A program made the translations under genes and the position numbers. From Cronobacter universalis NCTC 9529 (GTDB lineage: Bacteria; Pseudomonadota; Gammaproteobacteria; Enterobacterales; Enterobacteriaceae): a stretch of DNA of 64,000 nt. The notes under the pieces were generated by a model. That model was not told where the DNA came from. It made no database searches and was given only the letters and a program-made list of their open reading frames with translations. How positions within the stretch are numbered: the stretch's first letter is position 1; each line of letters opens with the position of its first letter. Positions 18,929 to 29,214 of the stretch are shown here, piece by piece. The stretch is from NCBI RefSeq assembly GCF_001277175.1, contig NZ_CP012257.1, forward strand, positions 1,488,001-1,552,000, read 5' to 3'.

Positions 18929-18958
18929 GAGCAGGATGTACACAATGAAACAGAAGAG

Positions 18959-19189
18959 TTACGCAACTGCGGGTGCGGCTTCTGCTTCAAGAGGGACAAT
19001 GACGCTGGCATGGTTGCCTTTGGGACCCTGATGTACATCGAACCTCACGACTTGTCCGGCTTTCAGCGTTCTGTAGCCGTCCATCTGGATTGTAGAGTAG
19101 TGCGCGAAGATATCTTCGCCGCCGCCTTCAGGGCAGATGAACCCAAACCCTTTGGCGTTATTGAACCATTTAACAGTACCCGTCTCCAT
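18959..19189 (-). CDS. cspD: Cold-shock-like protein CspD (inhibitor of DNA replication)
   Basis: Single-stranded DNA-binding OB-fold protein induced on entry to stationary phase; it blocks replication in E. coli. I chose the ATG at 19189 (METGTVKWFNNAKGFGFICP), giving 76 residues against 74 in E. coli; it has an AAGGA ribosome site. RNP1-like KGFGFICP and RNP2-like DIFAHYS motifs are clear. The tail EAEAAPAVA is slightly longer than in E. coli. It is divergent from clpSA. Confidence 0.95.
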   Translation of the reverse strand: METGTVKWFNNAKGFGFICPEGGGEDIFAHYSTIQMDGYRTLKAGQVVRFDVHQGPKGNHASVIVPLEAEAAPAVA

Positions 19190-19514
19190 GCTTCGACATC
19201 CTTCATAAGTCTTATTGAGTAAGATGGATTGAACCGGTGGGTGAGGGGGGCTGTTCAAAACCTCGCCAACTCACGCTTGTACAATTTAGAGAAATCGCAC
19301 TCTGCGTCAAGCGTTGAGCGGGGTCTGGCAGGTGGGATTGAGTCAAAATTTTGAAGCAGTTAACGCTATTTTCATTAATGTGACAGAGCTCGCGAATACC
19401 AGTGATAGCTGGTTGCTTGCTGAACATTAGGGTAGATTCAGGATGCGTATTACACTCAACCAGAGCGCCGGAAAACACGCTGGCTGTACTGTTTAACCAT
19501 GATGACGACTGGCA
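19190..19514. other. Divergent intergenic region cspD-clpS (325 bp)
   Basis: The left third carries the predicted cspD promoter. The AT-rich middle (about 19340-19380) and right part should hold the clpSA promoter, but I find no confident -35/-10 pair. No coding sequence, RNA gene or strong hairpin is visible. Confidence 0.6.
19283..19310 (-). promoter_or_regulatory. Predicted promoter of cspD
   Basis: On the minus strand a -35 TTGACG (19310-19305) and a -10 TAAATT (19288-19283) are separated by 16 bases. The start near 19276 leaves an untranslated leader of about 87 bases. Confidence 0.45.
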
Positions 19515-19835
19515 ATGAGTAAAGACAAAAGTTGGCTGGATTTTGACCATTTGGCGGAAGATGATCTGCGCGAAGCGCTAAAGCCGCCATCTATGTATAA
19601 AGTTATATTAATGAACGACGATTACACGCCGATGGAATTTGTTATTGACGTGCTACAAAAGTTCTTTTCTTATGATGTAGAACGTGCAACGCAACTGATG
19701 CTCACGGTTCACTATCAGGGGAAAGCCATCTGTGGCGTTTTCACCGCGGAAGTGGCGGAAACCAAAGTGGCGCTGGTGAACAAATATGCGAGGGAGAACG
19801 ACCATCCGTTGTTGTGTACGCTGGAAAAAGCCTGA
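19515..19835 (+). CDS. clpS: ClpA adaptor protein ClpS (N-recognin)
   Basis: Binds proteins with N-terminal Leu, Phe, Tyr or Trp and hands them to ClpAP. The 106 residues equal E. coli ClpS. The flexible N-terminal extension ([13 protein letters not shown]) is followed by the core with [18 protein letters not shown] (about 30-47), which contains the pocket residues Asn/Asp, Met and the conserved [25 protein letters not shown] closes the fold. It lies 28 bases before clpA. The Aat transferase that creates these N-degrons is encoded nearby. Confidence 0.97.
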   Translation: MSKDKSWLDFDHLAEDDLREALKPPSMYKVILMNDDYTPMEFVIDVLQKFFSYDVERATQLMLTVHYQGKAICGVFTAEVAETKVALVNKYARENDHPLLCTLEKA

Positions 19836-19863
19836 TTAAGGCAAACTATTGAGGGGGTGCCCT

Positions 19864-22137
19864 ATGCTCAACCAGGAACTGGAACTCAGTTTAAACATGG
19901 CTTTCGCCAGAGCGCGCGAGCACCGACACGAGTTTATGACCGTCGAGCATCTGTTACTGGCTCTGCTCAGTAACCCATCGGCACGGGAGGCGCTTGAAGC
20001 CTGCTCCGTGGATCTGGTGGCGCTGCGTCAGGAGCTCGAAGCCTTCATTGAACAAACCACACCCGTACTGCCCGCGAGCGAAGAGGAGCGCGACACTCAG
20101 CCGACGCTCAGCTTCCAGCGCGTGTTGCAGCGCGCCGTGTTCCACGTCCAGTCCTCCGGCCGTAGCGAAGTGACTGGCGCCAATGTCTTAGTGGCTATCT
20201 TCAGCGAACAGGAGTCCCAGGCGGCCTATCTGTTGCGTAAACATGAAGTCAGTCGCCTTGATGTGGTGAATTTCATCTCCCACGGTACCCGTAAAGACGA
20301 GCCAGGCCAGGCGCCGGGCAATGACAATCCGGTCAACGAAGAGCAGGCAGGCGGGGAGGAGCGTATGGAAAACTTCACCACCAATCTCAATCAGCTTGCC
20401 CGCGTTGGCGGCATCGATCCGCTGATTGGCCGTGACAAAGAGCTGGAGCGCGCGATTCAGGTGCTCTGCCGTCGCCGGAAAAACAACCCGCTGCTGGTGG
20501 GCGAGTCGGGCGTCGGGAAAACCGCGATCGCCGAGGGGCTCGCCTGGCGTATCGTGCAGGGCGACGTGCCGGAAGTCATGGCCGACTGCACTATCTACGC
20601 GCTGGATATCGGCTCGCTGCTGGCGGGCACCAAATACCGCGGCGATTTTGAAAAACGCTTTAAGGCGCTGCTCAAACAGCTGGAACAGGATAACAACAGT
20701 ATCCTGTTTATCGATGAAATCCATACCATCATCGGCGCGGGCGCGGCCTCCGGCGGCCAGGTCGATGCGGCAAACCTGATTAAACCGCTGCTCTCCAGCG
20801 GCAAAATCCGGGTGATGGGCTCCACGACGTATCAGGAGTTCAGCAATATTTTCGAAAAAGACCGCGCGCTGGCGCGTCGCTTCCAGAAAATCGACATCAC
20901 CGAGCCGAGCGTTGAGGAAACCGTACAGATTATTAACGGCCTGAAGCCGAAATATGAAGCGCACCACGACGTCCGTTACACCGCGAAAGCGGTACGCGCG
21001 GCGGTGGAGCTGGCGGTTAAATACATTAATGATCGCCATCTGCCGGACAAAGCCATCGACGTTATCGACGAAGCGGGCGCGCGCGCGCGTCTGATGCCAG
21101 TCAGCAAGCGTAAGAAAACCGTCAACGTGGCGGATATCGAAACCGTGGTGGCCCGCATCGCGCGTATCCCGGAGAAGAGCGTGTCGCAAAGCGATCGCGA
21201 TACGCTGAAAAATCTGGGCGATCGCCTGAAAATGCTGGTGTTTGGTCAGGATAAAGCCATTGAGGTATTAACCGAAGCCATCAAAATGAGCCGCGCGGGG
21301 CTGGGGCATGACCGTAAACCGGTGGGCTCTTTCCTCTTCGCAGGCCCGACCGGCGTCGGTAAAACCGAGGTGACGGTACAGCTCTCCAAAGCGCTGGGTA
21401 TTGAACTGCTGCGCTTTGATATGTCCGAGTATATGGAACGTCATACCGTGAGCCGCCTGATTGGCGCGCCTCCGGGCTACGTTGGGTTTGATCAGGGCGG
21501 CCTGCTGACCGACGCGGTCATCAAACATCCGCATGCGGTACTGCTGCTTGATGAAATCGAAAAAGCGCATCCGGACGTCTTTAACCTGCTGCTGCAGGTG
21601 ATGGACAACGGCACGCTGACCGATAACAACGGGCGCAAAGCGGATTTCCGCAACGTGATTCTGGTGATGACCACCAACGCCGGCGTGCGTGAAACCGAGC
21701 GTAAATCGATTGGTCTTATCCGTCAGGATAACAGCACCGACGCGATGGAAGAGATTAAAAAGATCTTTACGCCGGAGTTCCGCAACCGTCTCGACAATAT
21801 CATCTGGTTCAACCATCTCTCTACCGAGGTGATTCATCAGGTGGTCGACAAGTTCATCGTCGAACTGCAGGCGCAGCTTGACCAGAAAGGCGTCTCCCTG
21901 GAAGTTACCCAGGAAGCGCGCGACTGGCTGGCGGAGAAAGGCTACGATCGTGCGATGGGCGCACGCCCGATGACCCGCGTGATTCAGGATAACCTCAAGA
22001 AACCGCTGGCCAACGAGCTGCTCTTCGGCTCGCTGGTGGATGGCGGTCAGGTCGCCGTCGCGCTGGATAAAGAAGGCGATAAGCTGACGTACAGCTTCCA
22101 GAGCGCGCAGAAGCATAAGCCTGAAGCCGCGCACTAA
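19864..22137 (+). CDS. clpA: ATP-dependent Clp protease ATP-binding subunit ClpA
   Basis: Hexameric unfoldase that feeds substrates to ClpP. I chose the ATG at 19864 ([20 protein letters not shown]) because it gives 757 residues (E. coli 758) and sits after GAGGGGGTG. An N-domain (about 1-145) is followed by a linker and two AAA+ modules. Walker A motifs are GESGVGKTA (about 214) and GPTGVGKTE (about 495); Walker B includes ILFIDEIH and [11 protein letters not shown]. The ClpP-docking IGL loop is at [11 protein letters not shown] (about 616). The N-terminus MLNQEL may itself set its stability, as known for ClpA autodegradation. A strong terminator follows. Confidence 0.97.
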   Translation: MLNQELELSLNMAFARAREHRHEFMTVEHLLLALLSNPSAREALEACSVDLVALRQELEAFIEQTTPVLPASEEERDTQPTLSFQRVLQRAVFHVQSSGRSEVTGANVLVAIFSEQESQAAYLLRKHEVSRLDVVNFISHGTRKDEPGQAPGNDNPVNEEQAGGEERMENFTTNLNQLARVGGIDPLIGRDKELERAIQVLCRRRKNNPLLVGESGVGKTAIAEGLAWRIVQGDVPEVMADCTIYALDIGSLLAGTKYRGDFEKRFKALLKQLEQDNNSILFIDEIHTIIGAGAASGGQVDAANLIKPLLSSGKIRVMGSTTYQEFSNIFEKDRALARRFQKIDITEPSVEETVQIINGLKPKYEAHHDVRYTAKAVRAAVELAVKYINDRHLPDKAIDVIDEAGARARLMPVSKRKKTVNVADIETVVARIARIPEKSVSQSDRDTLKNLGDRLKMLVFGQDKAIEVLTEAIKMSRAGLGHDRKPVGSFLFAGPTGVGKTEVTVQLSKALGIELLRFDMSEYMERHTVSRLIGAPPGYVGFDQGGLLTDAVIKHPHAVLLLDEIEKAHPDVFNLLLQVMDNGTLTDNNGRKADFRNVILVMTTNAGVRETERKSIGLIRQDNSTDAMEEIKKIFTPEFRNRLDNIIWFNHLSTEVIHQVVDKFIVELQAQLDQKGVSLEVTQEARDWLAEKGYDRAMGARPMTRVIQDNLKKPLANELLFGSLVDGGQVAVALDKEGDKLTYSFQSAQKHKPEAAH

Positions 22138-22158
22138 AGCAGTACGCCTGTAAAGCAC

Positions 22159-22189
22159 AACGCCGGATAGCGATATCCGGCGTTTTTTT
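22159..22189 (+). terminator. Rho-independent terminator after clpA
   Basis: A perfect 11-bp stem AACGCCGGATA (22159-22169) / TATCCGGCGTT (22174-22184) with loop GCGA is followed by seven T. It is one of the clearest terminators in the window. Confidence 0.92.
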
Positions 22190-22215
22190 ATGGCGTTTTT
22201 ATGGGCGGCGCGCAT

Positions 22216-22247
22216 AAAAAAAGCGCCGCGAAAGGGCGACGCTTTTT
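22216..22247 (-). terminator. Terminator downstream of infA
   Basis: Read on the minus strand, AAAAAGCGTCGCC pairs with GCGGCGCTTTTT with one mismatch and is followed by a T run. It lies about 65 bases beyond the infA stop. A second perfect 7-bp hairpin (22281-22301, GGCTTCT/AGAAGCC) between infA and the terminator has no T run. Confidence 0.7.
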
Positions 22248-22310
22248 CTCAGGCTGGCGCGGCAAACGGCGGCGCGGCCTGGCTTCTCTTAACAAGAAGC
22301 CGGTATAAAC

Positions 22311-22532
<222 letters not shown>

Positions 22533-22764
22533 ATCCTCTGGGGTATCACTACCATAGTTTGAACCGGCAAGATAATGCCCAAGTTCACCCATTAAGTAAA
22601 GTTTTGCGGGCGAAATGCCCGTTGTACCGCTGCGCCTGCTTGTCTCCACGACAAAACCGCGCGGGCAGCGCAAGCATAACGGGGAGCGTGAGATCCAAAG
22701 CGTTGTCTTAACGGAGGGTCCCAAAACGGCGGCAGGGTAATGGCAGTCATTTTCTGCGTGCGTA

Positions 22765-22773
22765 AGTATAACA
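22765..22773 (-). promoter_or_regulatory. Extended -10 promoter upstream of infA
   Basis: The minus strand reads TGTTATACT, an extended -10 (TGnTATACT) with only a weak -35 region. The start near 22758 gives a leader of about 230 bases to infA, similar to the distal promoter described in E. coli. A nearer promoter probably also exists around 22560-22600 but I cannot place it with confidence. Confidence 0.45.
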
Positions 22774-22804
22774 CCCTGACAAAAAATGTGCCGAAAACAT
22801 TCTG

Positions 22805-23509
22805 CTATCCTGCGGACGTAAAAAGAGTTTGCGGCACCCAGCAGCGTTTTTCGAGCGGCAACGGGCGAAGTTCAGCCAGCCGCTGTAAATAATCACGGCG
22901 CGGGATCTCGACCGCGCCCAGCGAGGCGGTGTGCGGGTTGAGTACCTGACAGTCGATAAGCCTGCCGCCCTGCGCTAAAAAGTAGTCGCAAAAGACCAGC
23001 AGCGCGGTTTTGGAGGCGTTTTCCCGGCGGCTGAACATCGACTCGCCGCAAAACAGCGCGCCCTGCGCCACGCCATACATGCCGCCCACCAGCGTATCGT
23101 CCTGCCAGACTTCAATAGAGTGCGCATGGCCCAGTTCATGCAGACGCTGCCAGGCGATCACCACATCGTTGGTTATCCAGGTGCCGTCGTCGCGGTCGCT
23201 GGCGCAGCCCTGGATCACGGCGTTAAAGGCGTGGTTCAGCGTCACGCGATAGGGCGAGCGGCGGTGAAAGCGCTTCATGCTGCGGCTGATGTGTAATCGC
23301 TCAGGCCAGATCACCGCGCGCGGATCGGGCGACCACCATAAAATCGGATCGCCCGGCGAGAACCACGGGAAAATGCCCTGCTGATAGGCCATCATCAGGC
23401 GCGCCGGGCTGAGATCGCCGCCTAATGCCAGTAAGCCGTTGGGTTCACGTAACGCCCCCTCAGGCGAGGGGAAAGCAATCGAATGACGAGAAAGCTGCAC
23501 CAGACGCAT
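22805..23509 (-). CDS. aat: Leucyl/phenylalanyl-tRNA-protein transferase Aat
   Basis: Transfers Leu or Phe from charged tRNA to proteins with N-terminal Arg or Lys, creating N-degrons for ClpS/ClpAP. The ATG at 23509 ([20 protein letters not shown]) gives 234 residues, the E. coli length; an upstream in-frame ATG adds ten unrelated residues. The conserved [20 protein letters not shown] lies at about 45-64, and [20 protein letters not shown] at about 147-166. It follows cydC (38 bases) on the same strand, as in E. coli. Confidence 0.96.
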   Translation of the reverse strand: MRLVQLSRHSIAFPSPEGALREPNGLLALGGDLSPARLMMAYQQGIFPWFSPGDPILWWSPDPRAVIWPERLHISRSMKRFHRRSPYRVTLNHAFNAVIQGCASDRDDGTWITNDVVIAWQRLHELGHAHSIEVWQDDTLVGGMYGVAQGALFCGESMFSRRENASKTALLVFCDYFLAQGGRLIDCQVLNPHTASLGAVEIPRRDYLQRLAELRPLPLEKRCWVPQTLFTSAG

Positions 23510-23546
23510 CACAACGGCGCTCCCTGACAACAGTGCCAAATATCAA

Positions 23547-25280
23547 TCAATGATAGTGTACTGAACGCGCGCGAAACTGATAATAACGTCCCTGCTGCGC
23601 CAGTAATTCCTTATGACTACCTTGCTCAGTAATCTGCCCGTTGTCCATGACAATGATGCGATCGAACGCCGTCAGGCCCTGCAGACGGTGGGTCACCATC
23701 AGCAGCGTTTTTTGCGCGGCGACTTCTTTTACCAGCGTGAGTATCTGACGCTCGGTTTCAGCATCCAGTCCTTCCGTTGGTTCATCCAGTAAAAGCATCG
23801 GCGCGTCGTGCAGCAGCGCGCGGGCGATGCCGAGACGGCGCAGCTCGCCGCCGGAGAGCTGGCGTCCGCCTTCGCCAAGCCACGCGTTCAGCCCGTCGTC
23901 TTCCAGCAGTTTTTCAAGCCCCACGCGGGCGAGCGCGGCGCCGAGGGCCGCGTCATCGGTCTGCGGCGCGGCGAGCAGGAGGTTGTCGCGAAGCGTGGCG
24001 CTAAAGAGATGCACGCGCTGCGGTACGACGCTCATGGCGGCGCGCAGCGCCGCTTCGCGGTATTCGGTAATGGAGACGCCGCCAAGCGCCACGTCGCCTG
24101 AGGTCGGGTCCCAGGCGCGGGTCAAAAGTTGCAGCAGCGTCGATTTACCACAGCCGGTGCGTCCGAGGATCGCGATATGCTCGCCCGGCGCGACATCAAG
24201 CGTAATATCGCGCAGCGCAGGTTGCGGCTGGCCCGGGTAGCTAAAGCTCACGTTGCGCAGCGACAGCGAGGCCTCGCGCGGCGAATCTTTGCCCGACTCT
24301 GCAAAGGCGATGTCAGCGGGCTGGTCAATGACGTCGCTGACGCGACGCGCGGAGGCGATAACCTGGCCCAGGTGCTGGAACGCGCCGCCGACCGGCGCCA
24401 GCGCTTCAAAGGCGGCCAGCGCGCAGAAGACAAACAGCGCAATAAGCGAGCCGGGTGTGCTGTTGCCGCCAACGCCGCCTGCGGCCATCCACAGTATCAG
24501 CACCACCGTCATGCCGCTTATCAGCATCATCATCGCCTGCGAAAGCGCCGTCAGCCCGGCCTGGCGGCGCTGCGCCTCGTGCCAGACTTGCTCGGTCGCA
24601 TCAAGATTATCGCGATAACGCCCGGCGGCGCCGAAAATCGACAATTCCGCCTGGCCCTGCAACCAGCCCGTCAGTTGCTGACGATAGCTGGCGCGAAGCA
24701 TCGTCAGCGCTTCGCCCACCGGGCGACCGGCGCGATAGAAGAGGGGAGGGAGCAGCAGCAGCGTCGCCAGCATGATCCCGCCAAGCGTCAGCGCCAGCGT
24801 CACATCCAGCAGGCTTAAGCCAAGCGTCACCACCGCGATAACAGCGAGCGCGCCAATGAGCGGTGAAATCACGCGCAGATAGAGGTGATCCAGCGTATCG
24901 ACATCCGCCACCAGGCGGTTCAACAGTTCGCCCTGACGAAAACGCGCCAGTCCAGACGGAGAAAGCGGCAGCAGGCGGCTGAAGGTATAGACTCGCAAGT
25001 GTTCAAGCACGCGGAACGTGCCTTCGTGGCTCACCAGTCGCTCGAAATAACGCCCGGCGGTGCGGATAATCGCGGCGCCGCGAACCCCTGCGGCAGGCAG
25101 CATATAGTTAAAGCTGTACAGGCCAGCCATGCCCACCACCGCGGAGGCGGAGAGAAACCAGCCGGAGAGGGTCAGCAGGCCGATGCTGGCGAGCAGCGTC
25201 ACGATAGCCAGCACGACGCCAAGCGACAGCAGCCATTTGTGGCGTTTGTAGAGCGCCAGATAAGGTAGCAACGCGCGCAT
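23547..25280 (-). CDS. cydC: Heterodimeric ABC exporter subunit CydC
   Basis: With CydD forms the inner-membrane exporter needed for cytochrome bd and periplasmic cytochrome assembly; it was described as a cysteine/glutathione exporter and more recently as a haem transporter. The 577 residues (E. coli 573) hold six transmembrane helices in about 1-320. The ATPase has Walker A GRTGCGKST, signature LSGGELRRLGIARAL and Walker B MLLLDEPTEGLD. The ATG follows the cydD stop without any gap, and its ribosome site (AGGAGGAG) lies inside cydD, implying coupling. Confidence 0.96.
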   Translation of the reverse strand: MRALLPYLALYKRHKWLLSLGVVLAIVTLLASIGLLTLSGWFLSASAVVGMAGLYSFNYMLPAAGVRGAAIIRTAGRYFERLVSHEGTFRVLEHLRVYTFSRLLPLSPSGLARFRQGELLNRLVADVDTLDHLYLRVISPLIGALAVIAVVTLGLSLLDVTLALTLGGIMLATLLLLPPLFYRAGRPVGEALTMLRASYRQQLTGWLQGQAELSIFGAAGRYRDNLDATEQVWHEAQRRQAGLTALSQAMMMLISGMTVVLILWMAAGGVGGNSTPGSLIALFVFCALAAFEALAPVGGAFQHLGQVIASARRVSDVIDQPADIAFAESGKDSPREASLSLRNVSFSYPGQPQPALRDITLDVAPGEHIAILGRTGCGKSTLLQLLTRAWDPTSGDVALGGVSITEYREAALRAAMSVVPQRVHLFSATLRDNLLLAAPQTDDAALGAALARVGLEKLLEDDGLNAWLGEGGRQLSGGELRRLGIARALLHDAPMLLLDEPTEGLDAETERQILTLVKEVAAQKTLLMVTHRLQGLTAFDRIIVMDNGQITEQGSHKELLAQQGRYYQFRARSVHYH

Positions 25281-27047
25281 TTAAATCTCCTCCTGACGGT
25301 GCGCCAGCAGCGCCGCGAAATAGCCGTCGGCCTCGCTAAGCGCGGCGACGTCGCCGCGCTCCACGATACGCCCGTCGCGCATCACCCAGACTTCATCCCA
25401 GGCGGCGATATCATCAATCTGATGGGTGACCATCAATGTGGTCTGCGCCAGCGACGCGGCCTCCAGCGCCTGCATTACGCGGCGCTCGCTGCCCGCATCC
25501 AGGCTTGCGGAAGGCTCATCCAGCAGCAGCAAACGGCATGGCGTTAACAGCGCGCGGGCAACCGCCACGCGCTGCGCCTGGCCTACGGAGAGGCCGGACG
25601 ACTGATCGCCAATCGGCGTGTCGACGCCCTGCGCCAGCAGCGGTAAGAATTCGCTCACCCAGGCTTTATCAAGCGCCGCCTGAAGCTGCGCGTCGCTCGC
25701 CTCGGGATCGGCCAGTAAGACGTTCTCTTTGAGCGTCCCGGCAGGCAGTTGCGGGTTTTGCCCCACCCAGCTTAACTGGCGCCGCCAGCTGTCCGGCTCC
25801 AGCTCGCGCAGTTCAACACCATTGACGCGCAGCGAGCCTTCATACGGCAGAAACCCGGCCAGCAGGTTTAAAAGCGAGCTTTTCCCGGCGCCGCTTTGCC
25901 CCACCAGCGCCACGCGTTTGCCCGCAGGCAACGTAAAATTCAGCGGCCCGGCGAGACGTTTCCCCTGCGGAGAAAGAACGATCAGGCCCTGCGCCTCAAG
26001 CGAAAGCGGCTCGCAGCCAGGAAGCTCCAGCGTGCCTTTTTCGGCATGCTGAATTGGGGTTTCAAGGAACGTTTTCAGGCTGTCCGCCGCGCCGACAGCC
26101 TGCGCTTTGGCATGGTAAAAGGTGCCGAGATCGCGCAGCGGCTGGAAGAATTCCGGCGCCAGAATCAGCGCCAGGAAACCGGCGAACAGCGTAACGCCGG
26201 TGCCGTAATGGCCAAAATTCAGCTCGCCCAGATAAGAGAAGCCGAAATAAACCGCGACCAGCGCAATGGAAAGCGAGGTGAAAAACTCCAGCACGCCGGA
26301 GGAGAGAAACGCCAGGCGCAATACTTCCATCGTTCGCTGGCGGAAATCCTGCGAGGCAGCCTGAATATTGTGCGTTTCCGCCGCGCCGCGGTGGAAAAGG
26401 CGCAGCGTTTCCATACCGCGCAGGCGGTCAAGGAAGTTGCCGCTAAGGCGCGCCAGCGCCTGAAAATTGCGGCGGTTGGCGTCGGCTGCGCCCATGCCGA
26501 CCATCGCCATAAACAGCGGGATCAGCGGCGCGGTGCAAAGCAGGATCAGCGCCGCCGCCCAGTTATAAGGGAAAATCGCCAGCACAATCAGCAGCGGCAC
26601 GCTCGCCGCCAGCGCCATTTGCGGCAGGTAGCGGGCGTAGAAATCGTGCATATCGTCAATCTGCTCAAGGATAAGCGTCGCCCAGCTGCCGGCGGGTTTT
26701 CCCTGGATCCAGGCAGGCCCGGCCTCCTGCAGGCGGTTCATCACCTGCCGGCGAATGCGGGCGCGGATATGTTGCCCGGCATGAAACCCGACTTTTTCGC
26801 GCAGCCATACCACCCAGGCGCGCAGCACAAAGACCAGAATCAACAGCACAAACGGCAGCAGCAGCGCCTCGCGCGGGATGCTTTTGATTATCAAATCGTT
26901 AAGGAGATCGGCCAGCAGCCAGGCCTGCGCGACGATAAGCAAACCGCTTACCACGCCCAGCAGGCGCGACAGGCTGAGCCAGCGACGGGAGAGAACGCTT
27001 TGCTGCTTAAGCCAGCGGGTCAGTTCTTGTTGACGGGTTTTATTCAT
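25281..27047 (-). CDS. cydD: Heterodimeric ABC exporter subunit CydD
   Basis: Partner of CydC. The ATG at 27047 (MNKTRQQELTRWLKQQSVLS) gives 588 residues as in E. coli; the frame is open 19 codons further upstream but that part has no family similarity. Six membrane helices precede the ATPase domain. Walker A is GQSGAGKSS. The signature reads LSVGQAQRVAVARAL, so the canonical LSGGQ is degenerate, as expected for one half of this asymmetric heterodimer. Walker B is LLLLDEPSASLD. It is the first gene of cydDC, downstream of trxB. Confidence 0.96.
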   Translation of the reverse strand: MNKTRQQELTRWLKQQSVLSRRWLSLSRLLGVVSGLLIVAQAWLLADLLNDLIIKSIPREALLLPFVLLILVFVLRAWVVWLREKVGFHAGQHIRARIRRQVMNRLQEAGPAWIQGKPAGSWATLILEQIDDMHDFYARYLPQMALAASVPLLIVLAIFPYNWAAALILLCTAPLIPLFMAMVGMGAADANRRNFQALARLSGNFLDRLRGMETLRLFHRGAAETHNIQAASQDFRQRTMEVLRLAFLSSGVLEFFTSLSIALVAVYFGFSYLGELNFGHYGTGVTLFAGFLALILAPEFFQPLRDLGTFYHAKAQAVGAADSLKTFLETPIQHAEKGTLELPGCEPLSLEAQGLIVLSPQGKRLAGPLNFTLPAGKRVALVGQSGAGKSSLLNLLAGFLPYEGSLRVNGVELRELEPDSWRRQLSWVGQNPQLPAGTLKENVLLADPEASDAQLQAALDKAWVSEFLPLLAQGVDTPIGDQSSGLSVGQAQRVAVARALLTPCRLLLLDEPSASLDAGSERRVMQALEAASLAQTTLMVTHQIDDIAAWDEVWVMRDGRIVERGDVAALSEADGYFAALLAHRQEEI

Positions 27048-27117
27048 TGCATGCACTGAGCAGTAAAATCCAGAGTGCTCGCCGCAAGGCGAGAGAGCAG
27101 GCAATGTTACAACGGGG

Positions 27118-27147
27118 ATAAAAGAAAGGCGACTGATTCGTCGCCTT
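27118..27147 (-). terminator. Terminator downstream of trxB
   Basis: On the minus strand AAGGCGAC/GTCGCCTT (27147-27140 and 27133-27126) forms an 8-bp stem with a 6-base loop. It is followed by TTTCTTTT. It lies 16 bases after the trxB stop and separates trxB from cydDC. Confidence 0.8.
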
Positions 27148-27162
27148 GTTTAACGTGCGGAA

Positions 27163-28245
<1,083 letters not shown>

Positions 28246-28465
28246 TCATTATTTTTACTGATTAAAAAGCGCGGCGGATAAGGCAGTAAAATGAGGAATA
28301 ATCGCCGCTCGTTACCACTCTCTGGCACGTTCTACTAAAAATCGATGTTTTGCTTTGACAATCCCCTGCGCTTTTGCGAAAACATTCGAGGAAGAAAAAA
28401 GGGTTGGCTTTGGTTGCAGCGCATTCTGGCGCAAGCTTGTGCCACTTTCCGGGCTATTGAAATTC

Positions 28466-28493
28466 ACGCATGGCGTGGACAGACGCCATGCGT
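28466..28493 (+). other. Perfect 11-bp stem-loop in lrp leader
   Basis: Arms ACGCATGGCGT (28466-28476) and ACGCCATGCGT (28483-28493) pair fully around loop GGACAG. It lies about 107 bases before the lrp ATG. No T run follows, so it is not an intrinsic terminator; it is more likely an RNA structure affecting stability or small-RNA access. Confidence 0.7.
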
Positions 28494-28600
28494 AATGTCG
28501 ATAGCTGCCAGCGGGCAACGGTCTTCTAACTGACGCCCTGAACAGTGAAGTGCAACGGGTAATGGCAGGTGTAGGGAAGGAATACAGAGAGACAATAATA

Positions 28601-29095
28601 ATGGTAGATAGCAAAAAGCGCCCTGGCAAAGATCTCGACCGTATCGATCGTAACATTCTTAATGAGCTGCAAAAGGATGGGCGCATTTCTAACGTCGAGC
28701 TTTCAAAAAGAGTGGGTCTTTCACCGACGCCGTGCCTTGAGCGCGTTCGTCGCCTGGAACGACAGGGTTTCATTCAGGGCTATACGGCGCTGCTGAACCC
28801 GCATTATCTGGATGCCTCACTTCTGGTATTTGTTGAGATTACTCTGAATCGTGGCGCGCCGGATGTGTTTGAGCAGTTTAATTCCGCTGTACAAAAGCTG
28901 GAAGAAATTCAGGAGTGCCATCTGGTTTCGGGCGATTTCGACTACCTGTTGAAAACCCGCGTACCGGATATGTCCGCGTACCGTAAGCTGCTGGGCGAAA
29001 CCCTGCTGCGTCTGCCGGGCGTAAACGACACCCGCACTTACGTCGTGATGGAAGAAGTCAAGCAAAGTAATCGTCTGGTTATTAAGACCCGCTAA
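28601..29095 (+). CDS. lrp: Leucine-responsive regulatory protein Lrp
   Basis: Global feast/famine regulator of amino-acid metabolism, transport and pili. The ATG at 28601 (MVDSKKRPGKDLDRIDRNIL) gives 164 residues, the E. coli length and almost the same sequence. The helix-turn-helix is around residues 28-52 (NVELSKRVGLSPTPCLERVR). The RAM effector domain follows, with HLVSGDFDYLLKTRVPDM (about 107-124). It has a long structured leader and a terminator after the stop. A second, diverged Lrp-family gene is at 59554-60042. Confidence 0.98.
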   Translation: MVDSKKRPGKDLDRIDRNILNELQKDGRISNVELSKRVGLSPTPCLERVRRLERQGFIQGYTALLNPHYLDASLLVFVEITLNRGAPDVFEQFNSAVQKLEEIQECHLVSGDFDYLLKTRVPDMSAYRKLLGETLLRLPGVNDTRTYVVMEEVKQSNRLVIKTR

Positions 29096-29151
29096 CACAG
29101 AACAGGTGCAAACCGGGCGTAGTTTGATTACACTCCTGTTAATCCATACAG

Positions 29152-29189
29152 CAGCAGTGGCGGGGTTTCTCGCCACTGCTGTCCGTTTT
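29152..29189 (+). terminator. Terminator after lrp
   Basis: An 11-bp stem CAGCAGTGGCG (29152-29162) / CGCCACTGCTG (29171-29181) with an 8-base loop is followed by TCCGTTTTA. The T run is interrupted. It lies between lrp and ftsK, so ftsK needs its own promoter or readthrough. Confidence 0.75.
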
Positions 29190-29214
29190 ACCTCATGGAC
29201 CTGGAGAGCCTGTC

